Position numbers and translations under genes: made by a program. Positions 8,636 through 17,441 of a stretch of DNA of 64,000 nt are shown here, one piece after another. Each line of letters starts with the position of its first letter. The stretch's first letter is position 1. Below the pieces are notes generated by a model. The model saw nothing but the letters and a program-made list of their open reading frames with translations, did not search any database and was not told the origin of the DNA. The stretch lies in NCBI RefSeq assembly GCF_002849225.1, contig NZ_PKMC01000001.1, positions 421,932-485,931 of the forward strand, read 5' to 3'. This DNA comes from Actinomyces sp. UMB0138 (GTDB lineage: Bacteria > Bacillota > Negativicutes > Veillonellales > Veillonellaceae).

Positions 8636-9387
8636 GCCTGCAATCTTTCCTTTTCCCGCACACCGATGAGTTGGTTGAGGGAGCCACTGTAGGTTTGGCT
8701 GGCGAGGAAGGTCATCACGCCGCCTCCGTGATGCGAATCCGCCCGGGCGAGGAAATCTTTCTGGTAGATGGGAAGGGGCGGCGCGCTCGCGGCGAGGTCC
8801 TTCAGGCCAGCAAGAATCAGGTGCAGGTCAAGGTCTTGGCTACTGTGAACGAGGCATTTCCGGGTAAACAAATCACCCTGGTGCAGGCTCTAGCCAAGGG
8901 TGGGCGAGACGAGATGAGTATCGAGACCGCCACCGAGCTGGATGTCTTCGCGGTGATTCCGTGGCAGGCCGATAGGTCCACTGTGCGATGGAATGGGCCA
9001 AAGGTTGAAAAAGGAGTGCGCAAGTGGCAAGCCAAGGTAGCGGCAGCTACCAAGCAATCTAGACGTTCTTACATCCCCGAAGTCGCTTCCCTTGTGGGCA
9101 CTAAGGCACTGGCCAAGCAGATAGAGGAAGCGGTAGCAAATAACACCTTGGTGCTGCTCCTACACGAAGAGGCCGAGACGCCCTTGATGCAACAGCCGCT
9201 CCAAGAAGCTGATCGTATATGGTTGATAGTTGGCCCAGAGGGAGGCATAGGACAGGCAGAAACCGAGCTGCTTGTAAAAAGTGGCGCTCGCACTTGCAAA
9301 TTAGGGAGCACAATTTTACGCACCTCAAGTGCCGGGCCCGCAGCACTGGCTTATATTGCCGGTACGTGCGGGGCATGGAACAGTTAA
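8632..9387 (+). CDS. rsmE: 16S rRNA (uracil1498-N3)-methyltransferase RsmE
   Basis: Predicted 251-residue SPOUT-class methyltransferase that modifies U1498 of 16S rRNA. Family segments seen are GEEGHHAASVMRIRPGEEI near residue 24, LAKGGRDEMSIETATELDV, and the knot motif LIVGPEGGIGQAETELL with LGSTILRTSSAGPAAL near the end. ATG overlaps the dnaJ stop (ATGA). Length is normal. Confidence 0.94.
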   Translation: MSLQSFLFPHTDELVEGATVGLAGEEGHHAASVMRIRPGEEIFLVDGKGRRARGEVLQASKNQVQVKVLATVNEAFPGKQITLVQALAKGGRDEMSIETATELDVFAVIPWQADRSTVRWNGPKVEKGVRKWQAKVAAATKQSRRSYIPEVASLVGTKALAKQIEEAVANNTLVLLLHEEAETPLMQQPLQEADRIWLIVGPEGGIGQAETELLVKSGARTCKLGSTILRTSSAGPAALAYIAGTCGAWNS

Positions 9388-9412
9388 GATAGTTCCAGAG
9401 CAAGGAGGAACC

Positions 9413-10378
9413 CTGAGCACTATAACCATCCCGGAGGGACTAGCTCCGGTAACACTTTTCGGCGCTGGCGATAGCGCACTTAGAGCAATAGAAGACGGCA
9501 TGCCGAGTGTCGATATTCGGGTGCAAGATCGCACGATCCACGTGGAAGGGCCTGCCGGCGTGGTGCAGGCGGTGACCGCACTTTTTGAGGAGTTAATTTC
9601 GCTTGCCGAATCCGGTTCTCCTTTGGGGCCCGATGAGGTGGCGCACGCGGTTTCGCTGTTGCAAGCTTCCCAAGAGAAGCAGGCTACCGTTTCCGCGGCT
9701 GTTCTTTCTGCGCGTGGCCACGCAATTCGTCCTCGAAGCGAGACGCAGGCCAAGTACGTGCGGGCAATGGACGAGTCGACTGTGGTGTTCGGGATCGGCC
9801 CGGCGGGTACTGGCAAAACCTACCTGGCAATGGCTAAAGCAGTACAGCAACTGCTCGATGGGGTAGTACGACGCATTATTGTTACGCGTCCTGCCGTCGA
9901 GGCCGGAGAGTCGTTGGGATTCTTGCCTGGCTCGCTTACCGAGAAGGTGGATCCGTATCTACGCCCAGTTTATGATGCGCTCGGGGATATGCTTGAGCCC
10001 GAAACCTTGGTTGAACTGCGTGAGTCGGGCACTATCGAGGTGGCACCGCTGGCTTACATGCGCGGGCGTACTCTAAACGATGCCTTCATCATCCTTGATG
10101 AGGCGCAAAATACCACCAAGATGCAGATGAAGATGTTCTTGACCAGGCTTGGGTTTAACTCGACCATGGTGATCACAGGAGATCCGACCCAGGTCGATCT
10201 TCCCAAGGGCAACCTGTCAGGTTTAGTGGATGCGGTGAACGTGTTGGCCGGGATTGACGGCATCGAGTTTTGTAAATTCTCCAGTGCGGATGTAGTGCGC
10301 CACGCCACTGTCAGGGCCATTATTGACGCCTACGATCGGCGAGACAGTGCTAAAGAGAGGCTGAAGCATGAGTACTGA
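9413..10378 (+). CDS. phoH: PhoH-family ATPase, probable CTG start
   Basis: Predicted 321-residue PhoH-like P-loop NTPase, thought to act in RNA metabolism together with YbeY. Walker A is [15 protein letters not shown] and Walker B is [11 protein letters not shown]. The family's N-terminus corresponds to [17 protein letters not shown]. Upstream in frame there is no ATG or GTG between this point and 9329, only a TTG at 9356. A strong AGGAGG (9403-9408) sits four bases before CTG at 9413, so a CTG start is the best fit. The alternative ATG at 9329 would overlap rsmE by 59 bases. The stop overlaps ybeY by 11 bases. Confidence 0.92.
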   Translation: MSTITIPEGLAPVTLFGAGDSALRAIEDGMPSVDIRVQDRTIHVEGPAGVVQAVTALFEELISLAESGSPLGPDEVAHAVSLLQASQEKQATVSAAVLSARGHAIRPRSETQAKYVRAMDESTVVFGIGPAGTGKTYLAMAKAVQQLLDGVVRRIIVTRPAVEAGESLGFLPGSLTEKVDPYLRPVYDALGDMLEPETLVELRESGTIEVAPLAYMRGRTLNDAFIILDEAQNTTKMQMKMFLTRLGFNSTMVITGDPTQVDLPKGNLSGLVDAVNVLAGIDGIEFCKFSSADVVRHATVRAIIDAYDRRDSAKERLKHEY

Positions 10379-10823
10379 GGTATGTAACGAAACCTCCTAC
10401 GAGGTCGACGAAGCAGAGTTTGCTGCGCTAGCAGCGTTCGTGTTGCAGAAGATGCATGTCTCTTCCAGTGCGGAACTGTCTATCATGTTCATTGATCCTG
10501 AACCCATGGAGGAATTGCACGTGCGGTGGCTGGGTCTGGAAGGGCCAACGGACGTGATGAGCTTCCCAATGGATGAGCTGCGCCCCGGCACCGCTGAAGA
10601 TCCCACTGAGGCAGGGATTTTGGGGGATATTGTGCTGTGCCCCCAAGTTGCCGAAAAGCAGGCTAGCGCTGCCGGACACTCGACTACCGAGGAAATGCTC
10701 CTACTGACCGTCCACGGCATTTTGCATCTGCTTGGATATGACCATGCTGAAGAAGAGGAAAAGAAGGTCATGTTTGGCCTGCAGCGGAAGTTGCTGCTTA
10801 CTTTCCTAGCGGAGAAAGATTGA
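10368..10823 (+). CDS. ybeY: Endoribonuclease YbeY
   Basis: Predicted 151-residue zinc-dependent RNase for 16S rRNA 3' maturation and ribosome quality control. The metal site [11 protein letters not shown] (HX3HX5H) is complete near residue 115, and [11 protein letters not shown] precedes it as in the family. The gene overlaps phoH and the following CBS-domain gene, an order conserved in many bacteria. Length is normal. Confidence 0.95.
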   Translation: MSTEVCNETSYEVDEAEFAALAAFVLQKMHVSSSAELSIMFIDPEPMEELHVRWLGLEGPTDVMSFPMDELRPGTAEDPTEAGILGDIVLCPQVAEKQASAAGHSTTEEMLLLTVHGILHLLGYDHAEEEEKKVMFGLQRKLLLTFLAEKD

Positions 10824-12088
10824 AGGAAGTAATTTGGCTGGGCGTACTAGCCCTAGTTTGCCTAGTTCTTACCGGATTCTTCTCGGCCGCAGAGACTTCA
10901 TTCTTACGCCTGTCTAGGGCAAGAGTTGAGGACCTTGTAGAGGACGGACGCGAGGGCGCCGAGGTCGTGCGGAAGATTATCGAGCACAAGGCGTTGTCGC
11001 TTACTGCAACCAGGGGAATGCGCATCATATTCTCTACTTTGGCGACCGTCATTATTGTGCTCGCTGTTAATTTTCCGTGGTGGCCTACCTGGGTGCGGAT
11101 TCTAGTAGCAGTGCTAATTTCGGCGGGAGCAGCCTGGCTCATCTCCGGGTTGTTCGGTGATTCCGTTGGCAGTCGCAATCCGGAATCTGTAGCCCTTCTG
11201 GCTGCGAAGCCGGTGTGGGCCGCGACCTATCTGCTTGCCCCTGCGACCAAGGCTTACCTGTGGCTTCGCCCCGAGTCTGCCCTTACTGAGGCAGAGGCGC
11301 GCCAGGTAATGGCCGACGATCTTCGCGAGATGGTAGACGAGATGGGCGAGGAAGAAAGCCTCGAGATCGAGGACGAGGATCGCGAACTTTTGCGATCTGT
11401 CTTTGAGCTGGGAACTACCTTGGTACGCGAGATAATGGTCCCTCGCACCGAAATGATTACGGTAGATAAGGACACGCCGGCTTACAAAGCAATGAGCCTT
11501 TTTGTGAAGTCTGGGTTCTCGCGTCTTCCAGTTACCGGTGAAGACACCGACGATGTGCGGGGAGTGCTGGTACTGAAGGATCTCTTGGGCAGGGTTCACC
11601 GGCATAGTGAATCCAAACAGGCGCCGGTTCACACAATGATGCGCCCCATATTGTTTGTTCCCGAGACGGTTTTACTCGATAACCTGTTACGGCAAATGCA
11701 GGCCTCTGGCGACCATATTGCGATGCTGGTAGACGAGTACGGAGGGATTTCCGGCCTCGTCACCCTCGAGGATCTAATTGAAGAGGTTGTGGGCGACGTT
11801 ACCGATGAGCACGACCATTCCAAGGCGGAACCGCGCCAGCTTGCTCCCGACACTTGGGAGGTTCCGGCAAACTTCCCGTTGGATGATTTAGGCGAGCTAT
11901 TCGACTTCGAAATTGAAGATGAAGACGTAGACACCGCGGCGGGATTGTTGGCAAAGGCACTAGGGAAAGTGCCACTGGCCGGTGCCAGTGCCCCCGCGCA
12001 GGGGCTAGACTTGACAGCTGGTGAAGCAACTGGGCGACGCCGCACCATTACTACTGTGATCGCACGGTGTAGAAACGAGGACAAGTGA
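10820..12088 (+). CDS. Hemolysin C / CorC-type membrane protein with CBS domains
   Basis: Predicted 422-residue protein. An N-terminal DUF21 (CNNM) membrane domain with about four hydrophobic segments begins with [21 protein letters not shown] pair of CBS domains follows ([17 protein letters not shown] to [20 protein letters not shown]), then a CorC_HlyC domain with [12 protein letters not shown]. The family is linked to Mg2+ or Co2+ efflux, but substrate cannot be read from sequence. The TTG start overlaps the ybeY stop, and the stop overlaps era (GTGA). The hemolysin name in databases is historical. Confidence 0.9.
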   Translation: MKEVIWLGVLALVCLVLTGFFSAAETSFLRLSRARVEDLVEDGREGAEVVRKIIEHKALSLTATRGMRIIFSTLATVIIVLAVNFPWWPTWVRILVAVLISAGAAWLISGLFGDSVGSRNPESVALLAAKPVWAATYLLAPATKAYLWLRPESALTEAEARQVMADDLREMVDEMGEEESLEIEDEDRELLRSVFELGTTLVREIMVPRTEMITVDKDTPAYKAMSLFVKSGFSRLPVTGEDTDDVRGVLVLKDLLGRVHRHSESKQAPVHTMMRPILFVPETVLLDNLLRQMQASGDHIAMLVDEYGGISGLVTLEDLIEEVVGDVTDEHDHSKAEPRQLAPDTWEVPANFPLDDLGELFDFEIEDEDVDTAAGLLAKALGKVPLAGASAPAQGLDLTAGEATGRRRTITTVIARCRNEDK

Positions 12089-13065
12089 CTGATTTTCCAT
12101 CTGACGAAGAGCTAATGGCTGGCCCTTCCGCTGTAGAGGGAATGTCTCTACCGCAGACGCCAGAGGACTTTGTAGCCGGTTTTGCGACGATCGTCGGGCG
12201 TCCTAACGTTGGCAAGTCCACACTTACCAATGCGATCGTAGGCAAGAAGATAGCCATTACCTCGATGCGTCCAGAAACGACCAGGCATACCGTGCGTGGG
12301 GTACACACCAGCGACGAAGGCCAGCTCGTGTTGCTGGATACTCCCGGTTACCACCGCCCTCGAACCCTGCTGGGCAAGCGCCTCAACGATCAGGTGCGCG
12401 AGGCACTAACGCAGGTCGACTTGGTATTCTTCTGTATCCCGGCTGATCAGAAGATTGGTCCGGGTGACCGTTTTATCGCGCGCGAGTTGAAATCGGTGAA
12501 GGTGCCGGTAATAGCCGTGGTAACCAAGTCTGATCTGGTGGGTCCAGAGCGGCTGCTACCTCAGATTGATGCTGTCTCGAAGTTGGGGGATTGGGCCGAG
12601 ATCGTGCCCACCTCGGCAGCCAAGGGGAGGCAGGTTGACGACCTGATCTCGGTTGCCATGAAATATTTGCCAAAATCGATGCCGCTGTACCCCTTGGATG
12701 CCAAGTCGGATGAATCTGACAACACGATGATCGCGGAGTTTATTCGCGAAGCTGCGCTAGAGGGGATGCGCGAGGAGCTGCCTCACTCTCTAGCAGTCCA
12801 GGTGGAAGAGGTAATTGAGCGCAAGCCGGTAAAAGGGCAGAAGAAGCCGCCGCTGCTCGACATCCACGTCAACATGTACGTAGAACGAGACTCCCAGAAG
12901 GCAATAATCATTGGCAAGGGAGGCTCACGGCTGAAGTGGATCGGGTCGAACGCTAGGCAGAACATCGAAGAGTATTTGAATCGGCGGGTTTATCTTGATC
13001 TGCATGTTCGCACTGCTAAAGATTGGCAGTCCGATCCGAAGATGTTAGGTAGGCTCGGCCTTTAG
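12085..13065 (+). CDS. era: GTPase Era
   Basis: Predicted 326-residue GTPase that binds the 3' end of 16S rRNA and checks 30S maturation. G1 is GRPNVGKST, G3 is LDTPGYH, and G4 is VTKSDL. The C-terminal KH domain has IIIGKGGSRLKWIGSNARQ. The N-terminus carries about 25 extra acidic residues, common in actinobacterial Era. GTG overlaps the CBS gene stop. It is the last gene of the run that starts at hrcA. Confidence 0.95.
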   Translation: MTDFPSDEELMAGPSAVEGMSLPQTPEDFVAGFATIVGRPNVGKSTLTNAIVGKKIAITSMRPETTRHTVRGVHTSDEGQLVLLDTPGYHRPRTLLGKRLNDQVREALTQVDLVFFCIPADQKIGPGDRFIARELKSVKVPVIAVVTKSDLVGPERLLPQIDAVSKLGDWAEIVPTSAAKGRQVDDLISVAMKYLPKSMPLYPLDAKSDESDNTMIAEFIREAALEGMREELPHSLAVQVEEVIERKPVKGQKKPPLLDIHVNMYVERDSQKAIIIGKGGSRLKWIGSNARQNIEEYLNRRVYLDLHVRTAKDWQSDPKMLGRLGL

Positions 13066-13108
13066 TGTCAAAAGGCGGACTTTAGCAATCCAATACATAA
13101 AGTGGTGT

Positions 13109-13114
13109 TAGTTT
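13109..13114 (+). promoter_or_regulatory. Candidate -10 element of leuA
   Basis: TAGTTT lies seven bases before the ATG of the leuA leader peptide, the same spacing seen at other likely leaderless genes in this window. No good -35 hexamer is visible at 17 bases. The leader peptide would then be translated from the first base of the transcript. Confidence 0.35.
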
Positions 13115-13121
13115 TTACTTT

Positions 13122-13163
13122 ATGAGGTTGTTCCTTCTGCTTAGTTGCCGCGGCGAGTCCTGA
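13122..13163 (+). CDS. leuL: leuA leader peptide, leucine-rich
   Basis: A 13-codon open frame reads MRLFLLLSCRGES and stops at TGA. Four of residues 3-7 are leucine, using TTG, CTT, CTG and CTT codons. It sits 64 bases upstream of leuA, the first enzyme of leucine synthesis. Leader peptides rich in the end-product amino acid are the known sensor in attenuation of amino-acid operons, including actinobacterial leuA. The symbol leuL is functional rather than by homology. Confidence 0.75.
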   Translation: MRLFLLLSCRGES

Positions 13164-13166
13164 TGT

Positions 13167-13218
13167 GCCGGTTCCTCGTCGTGGAGTTAGCCGTACCGGC
13201 GAAACGACTATGTGGAAG
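13167..13218 (+). promoter_or_regulatory. Attenuator-type RNA structure before leuA
   Basis: A stem pairs GCCGGT (13167-13172) with ACCGGC (13195-13200), with an inner TCC/GGA pair set (13173-13175 and 13183-13185). The loop bases GTCGT (13178-13182) can pair with ACGAC (13204-13208), which would make an H-type pseudoknot just upstream of the leuA ribosome binding site (GGAAG, 13214-13218). No T-run follows, so control of leuA translation by the ribosome stalled on the leader is more likely than transcription termination. The structure is inferred by hand. Confidence 0.5.
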
Positions 13219-13227
13219 TGAATACTA

Positions 13228-14994
13228 ATGCGAACGACCGGGAGAAGCTCTACCCAACAACCTTCGGCCATGCCGGTATCTAAATACCGTCCTGCCAGTG
13301 AGACTAACCCACTGTCTCTGCCCGATAGGACGTGGCCGGCCAAGACGATCACTAAGGCTCCAAGGTGGCTATCGACGGATTTGCGCGATGGCAACCAGGC
13401 ACTTATCGAACCGATGTCGCCGGAGCAAAAGCGAAAGATGTTCTCGCTGCTTGTGAACATGGGCTTCAAAGAAATCGAGATCGGTTTCCCTGCGGCTTCG
13501 CAGACAGATTTTGACTTTGTACGTTCCTTGGTAAAGGACAGTGCAGTACCAGAGGACGTGACAGTCTCTGTTCTGACTCAATCTAGGGCAGATCTGATTG
13601 ACCGCACTTTTGATGCAATCGATGGTCTGCCGAGGGCGACTGTGCACCTCTACAATGCCATCTCCCCATTGTTTCGCGAGGTAGTTTTCAAGAATTCGAA
13701 ACAGGCTACGGTGGATTTGGCCGTTACTGGGGCCCAGCAGATAATCGCTACGGCAGAGAAGCGACTTAGCGAGGAGACGATTTTCGGCTTTGAGTATTCT
13801 CCTGAAATTTTCGTGGATGCCGAGATCGATTTTGCCCTGGAAATTTGTAATGCCGTTACGGGAGTGTGGCACCCCGATGCGGATAGGGAATTGATAATAA
13901 ACCTTCCGGCTACTGTGGAACGTACGAGCCCTAACGTGTTTGCGGACCGGGTTGAGTATATGAGTCGGAATTTGGCTCACCGGGAGCACATCGCCCTCTC
14001 TGTTCATACTCATAATGACCGCGGCAGTGCTGTTGCTGCCGCTGAGCTGGCAATTATGGCGGGAGCCGATCGCGTTGAAGGATGCCTCGCTGGGCAGGGG
14101 GAGCGCACGGGGAACGTTGATCTAGTCACCCTTGCTATGAATTTGTTTAGTTCGGGCGTGGATCCAATGCTCGATCTGTCGAATATCGACGAGGTAAGGC
14201 GAACTGTAGAGCACTGTACAGGGATGCGGGTGCCGGATCGTGCTCCCTACATGGGGGACTTGGTCTACACGTCGTTCTCGGGCTCGCACCAAGACGCGAT
14301 TAAGAAGGGCTTTGCGGCGCGAAAGGACCAGCTTGCTAAAGCCGGCTCTGAAGAGGACGTGCCCTGGCAAATCCCGTATTTACCCATCGATCCGCATGAC
14401 GTGGGTAGGTCCTATGAGGCGGTAGTGCGGGTCAACTCGCAGTCCGGCAAGGGCGGGGTGGCCTACGTCATGGCTTCGAAGTTCAACATCGACATGCCGC
14501 GCCGGCTCCAGATTGAATTTTCCCGGATTATTCAGCGGCATACTGACACTTATGGCGGCGAGATTGACCCCGACGCAATGTGGAACATTTTTGTCGATGA
14601 ATATCTGCCGTATGGTGCGGCTAAGGATGAAAGCGTGCGCCCGTGGGGTAGATTTGCGCTGCGGGCAGCTTCATCTATCACGTTTACTGACGGCAATGAC
14701 GAGGTTGTAGAGGTCACCTGTGACTATACGGACGAGGGAATTCCTTGCAGTATTACCTCTCGTGGCAATGGTCCCATTGATGCGTTCTGCCGTGGATTTG
14801 GCGAGGAGGGAATTGCAGTTCACGTGCTCGACTATTTCGAACACGCAATGTCTTCTGGCCATGACGCGGTTGCAGCCGCATTTGTCGAGGCTGACGTAGA
14901 TGGGCAGGTGCTGTGGGGAGTCGGCATTGATCCGTCTATTACCAGGGCTTCTTATAAGGCCATTATCTCGGCAGTGAACCGTTCACTGCGTTAA
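13228..14994 (+). CDS. leuA: 2-isopropylmalate synthase
   Basis: Predicted 588-residue enzyme that condenses 2-oxoisovalerate with acetyl-CoA, the committed step of leucine synthesis. Catalytic features are LSTDLRDGNQAL, the metal site HTHNDRGSAVAAAELA, and GCLAGQGERTGNVDLV. The C-terminal third is the LeuA allosteric domain, where leucine normally binds. ATG at 13228 has GGAAG nine bases upstream. An internal ATG at 13270 (MPVSKYRP) aligns with the start of the conserved region, so a shorter protein is possible. No other leu gene is nearby. Confidence 0.95.
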   Translation: MRTTGRSSTQQPSAMPVSKYRPASETNPLSLPDRTWPAKTITKAPRWLSTDLRDGNQALIEPMSPEQKRKMFSLLVNMGFKEIEIGFPAASQTDFDFVRSLVKDSAVPEDVTVSVLTQSRADLIDRTFDAIDGLPRATVHLYNAISPLFREVVFKNSKQATVDLAVTGAQQIIATAEKRLSEETIFGFEYSPEIFVDAEIDFALEICNAVTGVWHPDADRELIINLPATVERTSPNVFADRVEYMSRNLAHREHIALSVHTHNDRGSAVAAAELAIMAGADRVEGCLAGQGERTGNVDLVTLAMNLFSSGVDPMLDLSNIDEVRRTVEHCTGMRVPDRAPYMGDLVYTSFSGSHQDAIKKGFAARKDQLAKAGSEEDVPWQIPYLPIDPHDVGRSYEAVVRVNSQSGKGGVAYVMASKFNIDMPRRLQIEFSRIIQRHTDTYGGEIDPDAMWNIFVDEYLPYGAAKDESVRPWGRFALRAASSITFTDGNDEVVEVTCDYTDEGIPCSITSRGNGPIDAFCRGFGEEGIAVHVLDYFEHAMSSGHDAVAAAFVEADVDGQVLWGVGIDPSITRASYKAIISAVNRSLR

Positions 14995-14997
14995 ACA

Positions 14998-15023
14998 GTT
15001 GTGGGGCCCGAGGGCCCCACAAC
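14998..15023 (+). terminator. Bidirectional hairpin between leuA and the POT gene
   Basis: A perfect 12-base inverted repeat, GTTGTGGGGCCC and its complement, is separated by GA. It lies between two convergent stop codons (14994 and 15037). T-runs are poor on both sides, so it may act as a transcript-end stabiliser as much as a terminator. The outer arm GTTGTGGGG recurs in the rnpB/ppgK palindrome. Confidence 0.7.
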
Positions 15024-15036
15024 ATGTAGCTGATTG

Positions 15037-16545
15037 CTATTCAGCCGGTGCTAGTTTCTGTCCGGCGTGGATGTGCCTTGAGATCCATGGGGACAAGGCT
15101 GCAAGAACCACGGCAAGAACGACTGCGATGCCGCCGACAACCAGGAACATCTGGTGTGCCGGCAACTCGCCGGTAGCCTTGAGCACCTGGGCACCAATTG
15201 ACTGTCCGGCTGCGGAAGCTAAGAACCAGAGCGATAGTGCCTGCGACCGGAATGCCTTGGGAGCCAACAGGGTGGTTGCTGCCAGTCCGACGGGGGAGAG
15301 GCATAGCTCGCCAATAGTCTGGATGATGTAGCAGATGGTGATTACCCACCAAGGAGCCTTCATATTCAGGTAGTGGAAGGCAAATGCGCCCAGCCAGATG
15401 AAAGACAGGCCAGCCAGCGCGAGGCCGACGGTGAACTTGACTGCGGTTGAAATGTTGCGGCCTCGTGTTTCCCAGAAGCGTGCAAAGAAGGGGGTAAGTA
15501 GCACGATAAAGATCGGGTTTACAGCTGCAAAGAGCTCCGGCGACATGTTGAAGAGGCCGGTATTCAGGTCGGTGTTGTTCTTCTGGAACGAAGCCATGGA
15601 AGAGGAGGCCTGCTCAAAGATCATGAAGAACATCATTGCGGCAATGAATAGCGGAATGAAGGCGCGGAGACGAGACCGTTCATCTGCCGTTACCTGCTTG
15701 GAACGGAACATGACAATGAAGTACACGATCGGTGCAACCAACGAAATTATGGTCAGCGTATCGATCACGTTTACTAGGAACGAGTTTCCAGTGACCATGT
15801 GAACGATAAGGAACAGAACAACAACGGCGACCAGTCCGGCCGCGCAGATCATGGTGATGCGGCTCTTTTCTTCGTCGCGAACTGGAGTAGGCACGGTGTC
15901 GGCTTCAGCTGGCAGATACCTGCGCCCAACTACGAAGCAAACTAGTGCCAGCACCATGCCGATTGCAGCAAGCGAGAATCCGGCGTGGTAGCCACCAAAA
16001 GAACGCACTGCGGAAACCGCGAAGGGCGCAACGAAAGATCCGATGTTGACGGACATGTAGAACAGTGAATAGCCTGCGTCGCGCTTGGGGTCGGTCTCGT
16101 CGTAGAGTTGGCCGACCATGGTCGCGGTGTTCGGCTTTAGAACGCCGGAGCCGATAGCTACAAGAATGATGCCAACGTATGCAGAGGTCTGCATGGGAAG
16201 AGAAAGACACGCGTGGCCCAGCGCGATGATGATGGCGCCGTAGAGTGTAGACCGCCGCGGGCCCCAGAGGCGGTCGGACACCCAGCCGCCCAGAACAGCG
16301 ATCAAGAAGATCGATGCTGAGTAAACCTGAACTAGTGATTCGCCAAGGGACTGCTCAAGCCCCAAACCATTGTTAGCAACGGTGTCGACCAAGAAGTAAA
16401 GCAGGATCGCACGCATTGAATAGTAGCTGAAGCGTTCCCACATCTCGGTAAAGAAGATTGTTGTAAGCCCAAACGGGTGCCCAAAAAATGTTTTTACCTT
16501 GTTGGGGTGTTCGGACCGGCTGACGGGCGACGATTGCTCGCTCAT
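15037..16545 (-). CDS. POT/PTR2-family proton-dependent oligopeptide transporter
   Basis: Predicted 502-residue inner-membrane symporter with about 12-14 hydrophobic segments that imports di- and tripeptides with protons. The PTR2 signatures are present: FFTEMWERFSYYSMRAILLY near the N-terminus with the ExxERF proton-coupling motif, GVLKPN, and SLFYMSVNIGSF. ATG at 16545 is chosen since GGAAGGAAAG lies just upstream; the open frame extends to 16608 without support. Convergent with leuA and divergent from recO. Likely single-gene unit. Confidence 0.93.
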   Translation of the reverse strand: MSEQSSPVSRSEHPNKVKTFFGHPFGLTTIFFTEMWERFSYYSMRAILLYFLVDTVANNGLGLEQSLGESLVQVYSASIFLIAVLGGWVSDRLWGPRRSTLYGAIIIALGHACLSLPMQTSAYVGIILVAIGSGVLKPNTATMVGQLYDETDPKRDAGYSLFYMSVNIGSFVAPFAVSAVRSFGGYHAGFSLAAIGMVLALVCFVVGRRYLPAEADTVPTPVRDEEKSRITMICAAGLVAVVVLFLIVHMVTGNSFLVNVIDTLTIISLVAPIVYFIVMFRSKQVTADERSRLRAFIPLFIAAMMFFMIFEQASSSMASFQKNNTDLNTGLFNMSPELFAAVNPIFIVLLTPFFARFWETRGRNISTAVKFTVGLALAGLSFIWLGAFAFHYLNMKAPWWVITICYIIQTIGELCLSPVGLAATTLLAPKAFRSQALSLWFLASAAGQSIGAQVLKATGELPAHQMFLVVGGIAVVLAVVLAALSPWISRHIHAGQKLAPAE

Positions 16546-16572
16546 GCGGTCTTTCCTTCCAGGAATAGGTGG

Positions 16573-16595
16573 GTCGCGTCGCCAGTTGACGCGAC
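16573..16595 (-). promoter_or_regulatory. Hairpin in the 5' leader of the peptide transporter gene
   Basis: GTCGCGTC (16573-16580) and GACGCGAC (16588-16595) form a perfect 8-base stem with a 7-base loop, about 28 bases before the start codon of the transporter on the minus strand. No T-run follows on that strand. It could stabilise the mRNA or be a protein site. Function is unknown. Confidence 0.4.
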
Positions 16596-16650
16596 GTGTC
16601 TTTATCATGGCTATGACACAGATAGCATTGTTCGCCTAATACGCTCTTTT

Positions 16651-16677
16651 ATGCAAACTGAGACGCAAATTTTGCAT
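16651..16677. promoter_or_regulatory. Nested palindromes between divergent POT gene and recO
   Basis: ATGCAAA (16651-16657) and TTTGCAT (16671-16677) are inverted 13 bases apart, and the right copy is also half of a tight palindrome GCAAATTTTGC (16665-16675). The site lies 30-56 bases before recO in an AT-rich divergent control region, a usual place for an operator. No matching regulator is identified. Confidence 0.35.
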
Positions 16678-16706
16678 ATAGGGTGATCTTAATCACGGAG
16701 GGGTAA

Positions 16707-17441
16707 TTGGTTAGGACTTACCGAGATTATGCCATTGTCCTGCGCACACATAAGTTGGGCGAGGCTGATCGCATTATCACGGTGCTTAGCCGTAACTACG
16801 GGCAAATACGCGCGGTAGGCAAAGGCGTTAGAAGAACCAAATCTAAACTTGGGGCGCGCTTAGAACCTTTCTCGGTGATTGACTTTCAGGCATACCGAGG
16901 GCGGAACCTAGATACCTTCACGCAAGTAGAGCCAATTGCCGAATACGGTCGGCAGATTGCTGCCGACTACGAGCTGTATACAGCTGCCACTGTCATGGTT
17001 GAGGCGGCGGAAAAATTAACTGTGGAAGGGGCTTCTTCACCAGCCCATTTCAACCTGTTGCGTGGTGCGCTTCACGCTCTTGCGCATCGGCGGTTGCCAC
17101 GAGAGCTGGTCATGAATTCTTATCTTCTTCGCGGTCTTGCCCTATCTGGGTGGGCACCTTCGTGCTGGGATTGCGCTATCTGCGGGGCACCCGGCCCTGG
17201 CGAGGCATTCTCTACTACCGCAGGGGGAGTGGTTTGCGGGAATTGTCGTCCTCCTGCTTCTGTGAGCCTGGAGCCGGAAGAAGTTGCGTTAGCCGCTGCT
17301 TTGCTAACGGGGAACTGGCAGGAAGCACTGAAGTCTCAGTCGCCTGCTCGGTCTAAGATTGGGGGGCTGGTGGCAGCGTACGCCCAGTGGCACCTGGAAC
17401 GGCGTCTGAAATCTCTAGCAGTATTGGAGCGAGGAATATGA
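16707..17441 (+). CDS. recO: DNA repair protein RecO
   Basis: Predicted 244-residue recombination mediator that anneals strands and loads RecA with RecR. The N-terminal OB fold begins RTYRDYAIVLRTHKLGEADR, typical of RecO. The C-terminal part has a zinc finger with CAICG and CGNC pairs. Start is TTG with GGAGGGG five bases upstream. The stop overlaps uppS by four bases (ATGA), the usual actinobacterial recO-uppS pair. Confidence 0.94.
   Translation: MVRTYRDYAIVLRTHKLGEADRIITVLSRNYGQIRAVGKGVRRTKSKLGARLEPFSVIDFQAYRGRNLDTFTQVEPIAEYGRQIAADYELYTAATVMVEAAEKLTVEGASSPAHFNLLRGALHALAHRRLPRELVMNSYLLRGLALSGWAPSCWDCAICGAPGPGEAFSTTAGGVVCGNCRPPASVSLEPEEVALAAALLTGNWQEALKSQSPARSKIGGLVAAYAQWHLERRLKSLAVLERGI

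Noticed and set aside
14971..14989. A palindrome GCAGTGAAC-C-GTTCACTGC at the end of leuA.
   Set aside because: It lies within leuA codons and is adjacent to a stronger hairpin. It may be chance and no role is indicated.
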